Source of the DNA: Chitinophagaceae bacterium
Lineage (GTDB): Bacteria > Bacteroidota > Bacteroidia > Chitinophagales > Chitinophagaceae
Direction of reading: 5' to 3'
NCBI GenBank assembly: GCA_016720745.1
Contig: JADKKA010000019.1
Coordinates: 310,001 to 374,000 of the forward strand
Length of the DNA: 64,000 nt
The translations under genes were made by a program, and so were the position numbers. Positions 18,632 to 27,500 of the stretch are shown one piece after another (within the stretch, counting starts at the first letter, position 1; every line of letters begins with the position of its first letter). The notes under the pieces were generated by a model. That model saw only the letters and a list, made by a program, of their open reading frames with translations. It was not told the DNA's origin and searched no databases.

Positions 18632-19293
18632 CCAATTTTGATGATCTCGGCATCGGTGGTGGCATATGCTACTTCACCTTTGGCAGGATGTACCGTATAC
18701 ATGCCGGTGAAACGGCTGAATGCCGGCAGGATGCAATGTGTCCGGGTAAAATAAAAACAGGGGAGTTTGAGTGATTGTTTGCCGATTCCCTTCAGCACTA
18801 TACCAGGATGTACATGTCCTGTAAATGTATACAGCTCTGCGGATAGTTCGGATACTTTTGATTTTTTAGTCTCATGCCGGAAAACAAATCCATTTTCCTG
18901 CAACTCCCACTCATGTTCCTGAATGGCTGCCTCCCGGTACCAGGCCGCTTCCAGTATGTCGTGATTGCCTTTTACCAGATCAATATGCAGGGAAGAAAAA
19001 TCCTTTCTCCATTTCAGGAACAGTTCCATTTCTTTATTGATGGTACTATGTGTAAAGTCGCCCACAATAATCAGCCGGTTGGCTTTACAGAGATAAAGCA
19101 TTGCCATCAGCCTTTGCAGGTCAGCTTTATAAATGGTTTGTGGAACCCCAATCCCTGCTTTTCTGAAATGTCCGGTCTTCCCCAGGTGCAAATCAGCGAT
19201 GATCAGGGTGGCAGTATCTTCCCAGTACAAACAGCGTTCAGGAAAAACCCAGAAAGTATTGCCTGCAATGATATGTGGAAGAGGGTTCTGCAT
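18628..19293 (-). CDS. pdeM: Ligase-associated DNA damage response metallophosphoesterase PdeM
   Basis: Calcineurin-like phosphoesterase of the ligase-associated DNA repair set. Metal-binding motifs are ADLHLGKTGHFRKAG near residue 33, GDFTHS near 77, KGNHD near 108 and GHVHPG near 159. The length (221) is normal for the family. It lies 67 bp downstream of the Lhr-like helicase on the same strand, the pairing known for this repair group, which elsewhere also includes an ATP-dependent DNA ligase and an exonuclease; those two are not in this window. Confidence 0.92.
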   Translation of the reverse strand: MQNPLPHIIAGNTFWVFPERCLYWEDTATLIIADLHLGKTGHFRKAGIGVPQTIYKADLQRLMAMLYLCKANRLIIVGDFTHSTINKEMELFLKWRKDFSSLHIDLVKGNHDILEAAWYREAAIQEHEWELQENGFVFRHETKKSKVSELSAELYTFTGHVHPGIVLKGIGKQSLKLPCFYFTRTHCILPAFSRFTGMYTVHPAKGEVAYATTDAEIIKIG

Positions 19294-19360
19294 GAGCAGG
19301 CAAATATAGAAGATGCTGTCTATGATGATGCAGAATAGCTACTGAAGCTTTGAAAAACTT

Positions 19361-21838
19361 TTAGCTTTTTCCTGCATTCATTTGCTGCTGCATCCGCCGC
19401 ACACGGTCTTCCAGTTTTTCAGATGACAAATCTTCCCGCATACTGTCCACCTTGATCGGGAAACAGAATGGGGTAAGTCGTTCGGGGAAGCAGATCCGGA
19501 TATCCGAATGCTGTATTCTTTCCAGCATATCCCTTAAACGGGCTTCTTCCATCTGCTGGTCCAGCACTTCCTGGAAGGATTGCCGCAGCAAAAGATTCTG
19601 CGGATCGTATTCAGTGAATACATTGAAGAGGAGGGAAGCAGAAGACTGCAGGTGACGGGCTTTCTTTTTTTCACCAGGCATGCCCTGGAAAATCAATCCC
19701 CCGATTACTGCCACATCCCTGAATTTGCGACGTGCCATTTCGGTATTGTTCACACTCCGTTGTATATCATTGAGCAGATCATCAGGAGAAAATAGGTCAT
19801 ATACATTGGTGTCATCCACAGGAATCGGCTGATCACTCAGCAACTCAAATCCATAATCATTCATGGCAAAGGAAAAACTGATGGGCCGGATCCGGCTGAT
19901 CCGGTAAGCCAGAATGGCGGCCATGGCTTCATGCACCAGCCGACCCTCAAAGGGGTAAACAAAAAGATGAAAGCCATCTTCTGTTTCAATATGTTCAATC
20001 AGCAATTCATTTTCCCGGGGAACGATGGACAATTCCTGCTGCAGGGCTGCCAAAGGTTCCAGCGCTTTAATTTCCGGTTCTGCCAATTCCTGATTCCTTC
20101 CCAGTTCGTTCAGGGTCCGGCGTAATATTTTTCCCAGATTGGCACTGAGTGGCATCCGTCCTCCGGTCCAGCTGGGGACGATGGCTTTTTTCTTATCTGA
20201 TTTACGCACCAGGGCCGTCATATCCCTGATCAGTACAAATTCAAGATGTCTGCCGGCCAGGGTAAACACATCTCCGGGGTTCAAACGGGAGATAAAATAT
20301 TCTTCGATTACCCCCACATAACCACCGCTTACAAATTTTACCTTCATCATCGCGTCACTTACAATAGTGCCGATATGCATCCGGTGCCGCATAGCCAGCT
20401 TCCGGTTCCGGATCCGGTAAATGCCTTCCTCCACTTCTACTTTCCTGAATTCATCATACTGCCCCATGGCTACTCCACCCTCCGTAATAAAATGCAGGAT
20501 CTGCTGCCATTCGTTTTCCTGCAGCTCCCGGAAACAGAAAGTGGTTTTAAGTTCTGAAAAAATTTCTTTTGGTTCAAAGCCTTCAGAGATAGCCAGCGTA
20601 TTGAGGTATTGTATCAGTACATCGTAACATAAGAGCTGTGGCGGACGGCTCTCCACTGTATGTGTGTCCAGCGCCTTTTTCAGCGCAGCAGCTTCCAGTA
20701 GTTCTAAAGAATGCGTGGGTAAAAAATAAATGCGGCTGATGGCGTCCGGGCTATGACCGCTTCTGCCGGCTCTTTGCAGGAAGCGGGCCACCCCTTTAGG
20801 GGATCCTACCTGTATCACCGTTTCTACCGGACGAAAATCTACACCCAGATCCAGACTGGCAGTACAGACCACCGCTTTGAGATTGCCACTATGGAGGTTA
20901 TCCTCAATCCAGGTTCTCAGATCACGGTCGATAGAGCTATGGTGCAGTGCAATGGAACCGGCCAGCTCCGGACAAACATTCAGCAGGGTCTGGTACCAGG
21001 TTTCACTCATACCCCGGGTATTGATAAAGATGAGGGTGGTGCGGCTCTGCTGAATAATTGGAATTATTTTATGTGCCAGTTTAATGCCCAGATGGCCAGC
21101 CCATGGATATTTTTCAATTTCATCGGGGAAAACTGATTCCACTTCAATGGCTTTGCTGATCCCGGCTTTTACAATCACGCCTTCCCGATTCAATGCAGAA
21201 AGGATCACTTCTTTGGCTTCTTCCAGATTGCCAATGGTGGCAGAGATCCCCCAGATCATGGGCCGCGGACGACCTGCTGCTGTTTGCAGGTGAACGATTC
21301 TGGATAATGCCAGTTCCACCTGTACTCCTCTTTTGCTGCCAAGTAGTTCATGCCATTCGTCCACAGCAATCAGCTGCAGCGACTGAAAAATCTCAGGGTA
21401 ACCTTTTTGTGCTAATAACAGATGTAAACTTTCAGGGGTAATGATCAGTACTTCGGGCATTTGTTTTTTCTGCCGGGCTCTTTCTGCAGTATCCGTATCT
21501 CCATTACGGATACCCACTTTCCACTGCATCCCCAGTTCAGATATCACTTCTTCCATGGCCCTGCCGATATCTTTTGCCAGGGCCCGAAGGGGAGTAATCC
21601 ATAATAATTGTAAACCTGATTTTTTGACGTTGAGGTAATCCCCGGGATGAGTATCGATAAAGTTAATCAGGGCACCCAGGAATACGGCAAAAGTCTTACC
21701 GCATCCGGTAGGGGCATTCACCAGTCCGCTCTCACCCGCTGCAATATGCTCCCAGGATTGTTGCTGGAATAAAAAAGGCTTAAAACTTTTTGTTTCAAGC
21801 CAGCTATGAATGACGGTATACCCTGCTGAATGCTGCAC
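19361..21838 (-). CDS. Ligase-associated DNA damage response DEXH-box helicase (Lhr-like)
   Basis: 825-residue superfamily 2 helicase. Motif I is NAPTGCGKTFA near residue 40, motif II is VDEWHEL, motif III is GISATIGN, and motif VI is LQRAGRSGHSP; a DEAD/H-associated domain and Lhr-type winged-helix region follow (VSDAMMKVKFVSGGYVGVIE, SPDDLLNDIQ, FRDVAVIGGLIFQGMPG). The start is GTG at 21838, directly before HSAGYTVIHSWL. It acts in DNA repair together with PdeM; the helicase substrate is not readable from sequence. Confidence 0.93.
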   Translation of the reverse strand: MQHSAGYTVIHSWLETKSFKPFLFQQQSWEHIAAGESGLVNAPTGCGKTFAVFLGALINFIDTHPGDYLNVKKSGLQLLWITPLRALAKDIGRAMEEVISELGMQWKVGIRNGDTDTAERARQKKQMPEVLIITPESLHLLLAQKGYPEIFQSLQLIAVDEWHELLGSKRGVQVELALSRIVHLQTAAGRPRPMIWGISATIGNLEEAKEVILSALNREGVIVKAGISKAIEVESVFPDEIEKYPWAGHLGIKLAHKIIPIIQQSRTTLIFINTRGMSETWYQTLLNVCPELAGSIALHHSSIDRDLRTWIEDNLHSGNLKAVVCTASLDLGVDFRPVETVIQVGSPKGVARFLQRAGRSGHSPDAISRIYFLPTHSLELLEAAALKKALDTHTVESRPPQLLCYDVLIQYLNTLAISEGFEPKEIFSELKTTFCFRELQENEWQQILHFITEGGVAMGQYDEFRKVEVEEGIYRIRNRKLAMRHRMHIGTIVSDAMMKVKFVSGGYVGVIEEYFISRLNPGDVFTLAGRHLEFVLIRDMTALVRKSDKKKAIVPSWTGGRMPLSANLGKILRRTLNELGRNQELAEPEIKALEPLAALQQELSIVPRENELLIEHIETEDGFHLFVYPFEGRLVHEAMAAILAYRISRIRPISFSFAMNDYGFELLSDQPIPVDDTNVYDLFSPDDLLNDIQRSVNNTEMARRKFRDVAVIGGLIFQGMPGEKKKARHLQSSASLLFNVFTEYDPQNLLLRQSFQEVLDQQMEEARLRDMLERIQHSDIRICFPERLTPFCFPIKVDSMREDLSSEKLEDRVRRMQQQMNAGKS

Positions 21839-21878
21839 TGCAATAGGATGAGAATGAAGGTAGCGAATTAAACAGGAA

Positions 21879-23054
21879 TCAGTAGATACCCTTTAGCACC
21901 CCGTCCTGCCATTTGAGAAAGTACAGTTTTTTGTTTTCAAAATAATCGAGAGTCATATTTTGCTTATTCAATACCGGCTGTACATCATAATCAGTAAATA
22001 CTTTATTGAGTTTGCTGCTGATATTGGAAGTAAAGTCGGTCCGGTATTGCTGGAGCAGTTTCACATATTTCCAGGTTACCTCGTAACCACGGAAAACCAT
22101 ATCACTCGGGCGGGCATACATGTCCTTGTTAAAATAAGCAATGATGCCCTGGCTTACTTTATCCATTTTGGCATTATAAAAAGGGGTGCTGTAGATGATC
22201 TCAATGCCCTTATATTCTGCTTTATTAAAATCTCGGATATTATCCCAGGTGGGCATTCCCATTACCGTAGAAAGATATTTTTGTTTTTTGAGTGCGGCCA
22301 GTTGCTGTACCAGTCTTTTGCCAAATACTTCATCCAGGCTACCGGCCATACAGAGGGTTGTGTTGGTAGTATCCAGGTAGGGTTTCAGCTGATTGATCGT
22401 AAAGCTATCCGTCAATTCAACATACTTGTACTTAAGAGGAACGGCCAATGTGCTTTTTCCAAAATCATCCAGGTATCCTTTTATCCGGTCTTCCAGCTGT
22501 CCTTTTTTCCGGAAGATAATGATCGGATTCAGGGAATAATATTTTTGAATGTAGCGGTAAATGCCTTCACACTGGGTACGCAGGGTAGGGTTCAATACTA
22601 CGTAAAATGGGTTGCCGGTAATGCCGCCGTCATTGGGCATATTCACATTGATCACGGGAATATTTCTTTTCAGTCCGGCATCTGCAAACAATTTTATTTC
22701 GGAAGAAGTGCAATAAGTAATGATAAAAGCTACACTATCCAGTTCTTTCCGGTTCAATTGTTCCGGAAGGGTTTCTGTGGCCGAGCGGGTATCATAAATA
22801 AAGACTTCCAGCGGCAATTTTTCATCATTCAGGGAATCCAGGGCCAGTTTTACGCCTTCATAAAATTCAAGACCGGGGCTGATGTATTTTGGGAAACTGT
22901 TTTTGGCAAAACGGTATTCTCCGGAAGCGTCAAATGCAGAGTCCAGGTATAATGGAGAAAAAACGGCAATCTTCAAACTGCCGGACCCACCCTGACCTCT
23001 GCTCTGCAGAAATCCCAACAGTAGTAAGGCGGCCATCCAAATTTTTATGCGCAT
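21879..23054 (-). CDS. Type-1 periplasmic binding fold protein (LivK-like), exported
   Basis: 391 residues with a signal peptide (MRIKIWMAALLLLGFLQSRG) followed by a two-lobed periplasmic-binding fold like the amino-acid-binding ABC substrate proteins: LKIAVFSPLYLDSAF, YEGVKLALDSL, IPVINVNMPND and GYEVTWKYVKLL. No ABC permease or ATPase gene is near, so it may not serve transport; Bacteroidota have many such solitary proteins, sometimes linked to cell-wall enzymes (LpoA has a related fold). It is 47 bp downstream of guaA on the same strand and may be co-transcribed. Ligand unknown. Confidence 0.8.
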   Translation of the reverse strand: MRIKIWMAALLLLGFLQSRGQGGSGSLKIAVFSPLYLDSAFDASGEYRFAKNSFPKYISPGLEFYEGVKLALDSLNDEKLPLEVFIYDTRSATETLPEQLNRKELDSVAFIITYCTSSEIKLFADAGLKRNIPVINVNMPNDGGITGNPFYVVLNPTLRTQCEGIYRYIQKYYSLNPIIIFRKKGQLEDRIKGYLDDFGKSTLAVPLKYKYVELTDSFTINQLKPYLDTTNTTLCMAGSLDEVFGKRLVQQLAALKKQKYLSTVMGMPTWDNIRDFNKAEYKGIEIIYSTPFYNAKMDKVSQGIIAYFNKDMYARPSDMVFRGYEVTWKYVKLLQQYRTDFTSNISSKLNKVFTDYDVQPVLNKQNMTLDYFENKKLYFLKWQDGVLKGIY

Positions 23055-23101
23055 AGCGTGCGATTCTTTTTAAATCAAAATGCCAGGTTTTAACCGGCTC
23101 A

Positions 23102-24637
23102 TTATTCCCACTCAATCGTCGCCGGTGGTTTGCTGCTGATATCATAAACCACCCGGTTAATCCCTCTCACATTGTTGATGATTTCGTTGGATACATTGGC
23201 CAGGAAATCATAGGGCAGATGGGCCCAATCGGCAGTCATCCCATCTACACTGGTCACGGCCCTTAAGGCTACCGTGTATTCATAAGTTCTTTCATCACCC
23301 ATCACCCCTACACTTTTCACAGGCAGTAAGATAGCACCTGCCTGCCAAACAGTTGCATATAAATTGTTATCCTTTAGTGCCTGAATATACACATGATCCG
23401 CTTGCTGCAATAACTGTACCTTTTCTTCGGTCACTTCTCCCAAAATCCGGATCGCCAGGCCGGGACCCGGAAAAGGGTGACGGTCAATCATTCCGGCGGG
23501 GATGCCCAGTTCCCGGCCCACTTTCCGCACCTCATCCTTGAACAGGGAACGGAGAGGTTCCACCAGTTCCAGATGCAGGTGATCGGGGAGGCCGCCTACA
23601 TTATGATGGGATTTAATGGTCACCGATGGGCCGTGTACGGAAACGCTTTCGATCACATCAGGATAAATTGTTCCCTGTCCCAGTAATTCAACGCCAGCCA
23701 CTTTTTTGGATTCTTCCTGAAAGACATCAATAAACAAACTGCCGATAATTTTTCGTTTTTCTTCCGGTTCGGTTTTGCCGGCCAGTTTGGTATAAAATCT
23801 TTCTTTGGCATCAATACCTTTTACATTCAAACCAATAGTGGCGTAGGTATCCAGTACATTTTGAAACTCATCTTTCCGAAGCACCCCATTGTCTACAAAT
23901 ATCCCGTAGAGATTTTTGCCAATCGCCCGGTGAATCAGGGTGGCCGCCACAGTAGAATCAACCCCGCCACTTAATGCCATGATCACTTTGCGGTCTCCGA
24001 TTTGTTTTTTCAACGCTTCGACCGTGTCAGTAATAAAATGCGCCGGAGTCCAGTCCTGCGAACAGCCGCAGATTTTAACCAGAAAATTGCGCAACACTTT
24101 TTTTCCTTCTTTAGAGTGGTACACTTCCGGATGAAATTGTACACCATACAGTGCTTTGTTGTCGTCACCTGTTCTCCGGAATGCAGCAACCGGTATACTT
24201 TCTGTATTGGCCAGCAGTTCAAAACCGGCCGGGAGTTCTTTGATCGTATCGCTATGGCTCATCCAGACTTGACTATCGGCAACTACATCTTCAAAAATAA
24301 TATCGGACTGCAGTTGTTTCAGCATGGCCCTGCCATATTCCCTCTTATTGCTTTTGGCTACCAGTCCGCCGAATTTTTTAGCCGTGAGCTGTGCACCATA
24401 ACAGATGCCCAGTACGGGTACTTTTTCAATAAATGAGCGGATATCCGAATCAGGAGCCCCGTCTTCATTCACCGAACAGGGGGAGCCGGAAAGGATGATG
24501 CCTTTTAATCCCGGTTCAAATTCAAAAGGTTTATGATAGGGAATGATCTCACAGTAAACATTGGCCTCCCGTACGGCCCGGGCAATTAGTTGCGTGTACT
24601 GGGAACCGTAATCAAGAATCAGAATTTTTTCACTCAT
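23102..24637 (-). CDS. guaA: GMP synthase (glutamine-hydrolysing)
   Basis: Converts XMP to GMP with ammonia from glutamine. The 511-residue protein has a class I glutamine amidotransferase domain ([18 protein letters not shown], nucleophile Cys in [18 protein letters not shown]), an ATP pyrophosphatase loop ([12 protein letters not shown] near residue 223) and the C-terminal dimerisation domain ending PPATIEWE. All catalytic parts are present and the length is normal. Confidence 0.98.
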   Translation of the reverse strand: MSEKILILDYGSQYTQLIARAVREANVYCEIIPYHKPFEFEPGLKGIILSGSPCSVNEDGAPDSDIRSFIEKVPVLGICYGAQLTAKKFGGLVAKSNKREYGRAMLKQLQSDIIFEDVVADSQVWMSHSDTIKELPAGFELLANTESIPVAAFRRTGDDNKALYGVQFHPEVYHSKEGKKVLRNFLVKICGCSQDWTPAHFITDTVEALKKQIGDRKVIMALSGGVDSTVAATLIHRAIGKNLYGIFVDNGVLRKDEFQNVLDTYATIGLNVKGIDAKERFYTKLAGKTEPEEKRKIIGSLFIDVFQEESKKVAGVELLGQGTIYPDVIESVSVHGPSVTIKSHHNVGGLPDHLHLELVEPLRSLFKDEVRKVGRELGIPAGMIDRHPFPGPGLAIRILGEVTEEKVQLLQQADHVYIQALKDNNLYATVWQAGAILLPVKSVGVMGDERTYEYTVALRAVTSVDGMTADWAHLPYDFLANVSNEIINNVRGINRVVYDISSKPPATIEWE

Positions 24638-24785
24638 GTTGCTGGGGTTATACTGCCTTTAGGGATGCCGCGAAGGTAAAAAAACTGTCGTCAATTGCAG
24701 ATAAAGAGCTGAAACCATTACCTGTCAACGATTCCAGCCTTTTGAACCGGCTTGTAACCCCCGGCCGGGTCCCTGCGTCTTATCA

Positions 24786-24814
24786 TTTGTTCAGGTAAAT
24801 ATCCTGTAGCTTTG
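24786..24814 (+). promoter_or_regulatory. Likely promoter of the GIN-domain gene
   Basis: TTTG at 24786-24789 and TAGCTTTG at 24807-24814 (exact -7 consensus) with a 17-bp spacer, slightly short. It ends 18 bp before the ATG at 24833. Confidence 0.6.
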
Positions 24815-24832
24815 ACCATCAAATCATCAAAT

Positions 24833-25549
24833 ATGAAGTCCTCCGCCATCAGCCTGCTTGTCCTCCTGTTTGCACTAAATTCCTGCGATTTTGCCCGTGA
24901 CAAGGTTCGGGGAAACGGAGAGATAAAGGAGGAATCAAGGAAAGAAACAGGGTTTAGTGAGGTACAGGTCAGCGGTGCCATTCAGGTTTATGCCCGGCAG
25001 GATTCAGCCTGGGCGGTGAAACTGGTGACGGATGCCAACCTGCTTACGCATATTGAAACGTATGTGGAAGGTCAAACCCTGGTCATCCGACAGGAAGAGG
25101 GGACTAATCTGCAACCCAGTTCCTCCATCAAAGTATATATCAGCAGCCCTTCTTACACCGATTTTGATATATCCGGTGCATGTGAAGTGATTACGGAGAA
25201 CAGGCTGAGTGCAGACAATGCTATAACCATCGATCTAAGTGGTGCCAGTAAGGCCGAGATGGATTTGAAAACACCAGTGATCCATTTAGGGCTTTCCGGT
25301 GCCAGTGTGGCCCGCCTTCGCGGTGAAACCCGTGACCTGGATATCGACGCCTCAGGAGCCTCAAAAGCTTTATGTTATAACCTCCCCAGTGAAAAGGCCA
25401 CGGTAAGTTTATCGGGTGCCTGCAGCGCAGAAGTCATGGCCAGTGTGCAACTAAAAGCCGATGCCAGTGGCGCCAGTCATGTCCGGTACAAAGGAAGTCC
25501 TGAAGTTAATCAGTCAGTGAGTGGAGCGGGGTCGGTAACCAAAGAGTAA
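24833..25549 (+). CDS. GIN-domain (DUF2807) lipoprotein
   Basis: 238 residues from the ATG at 24833, chosen because it begins a lipoprotein signal (MKSSAISLLVLLFALNSC, Cys18). The mature part is a repetitive beta-helix-like GIN domain: GFSEVQVSGAIQVYA, then repeated SGAS/SGAC turns (DISGACEV, DLSGASKAEMDL, GLSGASVARL, DASGASKAL, SLSGACSAEV, DASGASHV). The family (putative auto-transporter adhesin head GIN domain) is common in Bacteroidota envelopes; its function is not established. It is transcribed alone. Confidence 0.9.
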   Translation: MKSSAISLLVLLFALNSCDFARDKVRGNGEIKEESRKETGFSEVQVSGAIQVYARQDSAWAVKLVTDANLLTHIETYVEGQTLVIRQEEGTNLQPSSSIKVYISSPSYTDFDISGACEVITENRLSADNAITIDLSGASKAEMDLKTPVIHLGLSGASVARLRGETRDLDIDASGASKALCYNLPSEKATVSLSGACSAEVMASVQLKADASGASHVRYKGSPEVNQSVSGAGSVTKE

Positions 25550-26041
25550 TTATTAATGACCCGATCTCATTACTCCGATTTAAGCCGGGCTACATATAAG
25601 AAATAACTGATTGGTCATTTCTTTTTTCCAGGTCACAGATGCTCCGGACATCTGTATAATGATGCCTTTCCTGTCTGGTACGATCAATCCTTTCAGTTGT
25701 CTTATTGCTGGTTGTCACAGCATATCCTGGTCCTGCAATCAGGATATTGGCGAATGGCTGACCTCTATCCGGGGCTTATAGGTTCAATACATCACATTCT
25801 TTTGTAATCCGGAAAAGTAAATGGTTATTTGACGTGGGCGAAACCCTTACTTCTTTGCCGCTCATTCTGGATGTGGATGATATCTTTCTCCTGTTTTTTT
25901 TGGACGGCAGAACAGTTGGCGGCGCGCTTTATAAGCCGCCATATCTGCTACTTAAAAATAGGTTGTGGAGGATTATAATTTTTTATATTCATCCATAAGT
26001 GTATAAATTTATATATTTGTGGAGGATTATAAATAGTACAC
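25550..26041. other. Gene-free stretch with inverted and direct repeats
   Basis: No recognisable gene. It holds a perfect inverted repeat CAGATG-N7-CATCTG at 25636-25654 and, at its right end, the 16-bp direct repeats listed separately. A plus-strand open stretch around 25840-25990 (reading VGETLTSLPLILDVDDIFLL in part) has no start and no match I know; it may be a gene remnant. Confidence 0.4.
25963..26032 (+). repeat. 16-bp direct repeats overlapping the ATPase gene promoter
   Basis: TTGTGGAGGATTATAA occurs exactly at 25963-25978 and 26017-26032, start-to-start 54 bp. The second copy overlaps a TATATTTG -7 element at 26012-26019 and ends 9 bp before the ATG of the ATPase gene; its GGAGG core can also serve as part of the translation start region. 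Roles as operators for the gene product or as remnants of an insertion are both possible. Confidence 0.75.
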
Positions 26042-27475
26042 ATGGAAACCATTATAGGGCGGGAGGAGGAAAAGAAAATACTCAGCGATGCGTTGTATTC
26101 AGGGGATGCGGAGCTGATCGCTGTGTACGGAAGAAGACGAATCGGGAAAACCTTCCTGATCCGCAATCATTATGGTAAACATATCCGCTTTGAATTAACC
26201 GGGATACATGAGGCGGGTCTCAAAGACCAGTTACACAATTTCAGCCTGGCCCTGCAGGCATCCATGGCAATTCCGGTGGTACCCGCCGACCCGGCCAACT
26301 GGATAGATGCTTTCAGCCGCTTAAGTGATTACCTGAAGTCTTTGCTTAAGAAAGAGCCCGTGGTGATACTTTTCGATGAACTCCCCTGGCTGTGTACACC
26401 CAGGTCAGGATTTTTACAGGCTTTCAGCCATTGGTGGAATACCTGGGCTTCCCGTCATTCAGTCGTGAAAGTGGTGATCTGTGGCTCCGCAGCCTCCTGG
26501 ATCATCCGGAATATTATAAATGACCATGGCGGATTGCATAACCGGGTGACCCAACGTATCCGTCTCCTGCCATTCACTCTTGCGGAAACAGGGGATTTTC
26601 TGCTCCACCAGGGGGTGAAGCTGGACCTCTACCAGGTGCTGCAACTCTATATGGCGATGGGCGGCATCCCGCAATATTTAAAACAGATAAAAAAGGGAGA
26701 GAGCGCTTCACAGACAATTGACCGGCTTTGTTTCACCAAAAACGGTATGCTGAAAACTGAATTCGGCGATCTTTACCAATCGCTTTTTGCCCATGCTGCA
26801 AATCATGAAGCGATCGTCAGGGTCTTATCCAAAAAGGCAAAAGGCATGACGCGGGCGGAGATCATCGGAGCCTGCGGATTTACTACCGGCGGTTGGACCA
26901 CGGAACTTTTTGACGAACTGGAGCAATCCGGCTTTATCACCCAATACATACCTTTTGACCGCACCCTTAGAGATGCTGTTTATAAATTATCCGATGAGTA
27001 CAGTTTGTTCTACCTGAAATTCATTGAAGGGGCCCGCGCTACCGGGGCGGGAACCTGGCTTCGGCTTTCGCAAACTCAATCCTATACCAGCTGGAGCGGT
27101 TTTGCTTTTGAAGCAGTGTGCCAGAAACACCAGTATGCCATCAAACAGGCACTTGGAATCGCAGGCGTGTATACAGAAGTATCCGCCTGGAGGTACACAC
27201 CTAAAAAAGGAGAAACAGGCGCACAGATCGACCTGCTGCTGGATCGGGCGGATCATACCATCAATCTTTGTGAAATGAAATTTGCCAGAGATGAGTTTGT
27301 CATCGATAAAAAATATGCAGGAGAACTCGACAACAAAATAAAGGTCTTCAAAGAACAGACAAAGACAAGAAAAACGATCTTTCCGACCCTGATCACCACC
27401 TATGGCACAAAGCAAAATATTTACTATACCGGACGAGTTGTGTCCGAGCTAACCATGGAGGATCTTTTTAAATGA
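26042..27475 (+). CDS. Archaeal-type AAA ATPase (PF01637/DUF234-like) with predicted PD-(D/E)XK nuclease end
   Basis: 477 residues. The N-terminus has IIGREEEKKIL, Walker A VYGRRRIGKTFLI near residue 29 and Walker B VVILFDELPWL near 109, as in the archaeal ATPase family. A middle winged-helix region follows (MTRAEIIGACGFTTGGWTTE). The C-terminal part shows GAQIDLLLDR...LCEMKFA, matching the D-x(n)-E-x-K layout of restriction-like nucleases found in the DUF234 group. The gene is preceded by 16-bp direct repeats and stands alone between housekeeping genes. These ATPases are patchily distributed and often look mobile or defence-related, but their function is not established. Confidence 0.88.
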   Translation: METIIGREEEKKILSDALYSGDAELIAVYGRRRIGKTFLIRNHYGKHIRFELTGIHEAGLKDQLHNFSLALQASMAIPVVPADPANWIDAFSRLSDYLKSLLKKEPVVILFDELPWLCTPRSGFLQAFSHWWNTWASRHSVVKVVICGSAASWIIRNIINDHGGLHNRVTQRIRLLPFTLAETGDFLLHQGVKLDLYQVLQLYMAMGGIPQYLKQIKKGESASQTIDRLCFTKNGMLKTEFGDLYQSLFAHAANHEAIVRVLSKKAKGMTRAEIIGACGFTTGGWTTELFDELEQSGFITQYIPFDRTLRDAVYKLSDEYSLFYLKFIEGARATGAGTWLRLSQTQSYTSWSGFAFEAVCQKHQYAIKQALGIAGVYTEVSAWRYTPKKGETGAQIDLLLDRADHTINLCEMKFARDEFVIDKKYAGELDNKIKVFKEQTKTRKTIFPTLITTYGTKQNIYYTGRVVSELTMEDLFK

Positions 27476-27500
27476 CCACATGATAGTAAGCAGAAATACA

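Noticed and set aside
21960..22952. Plus-strand 330-codon frame opposite the periplasmic-binding protein
   Set aside because: Antisense shadow; the minus-strand protein has a signal peptide and a known fold.
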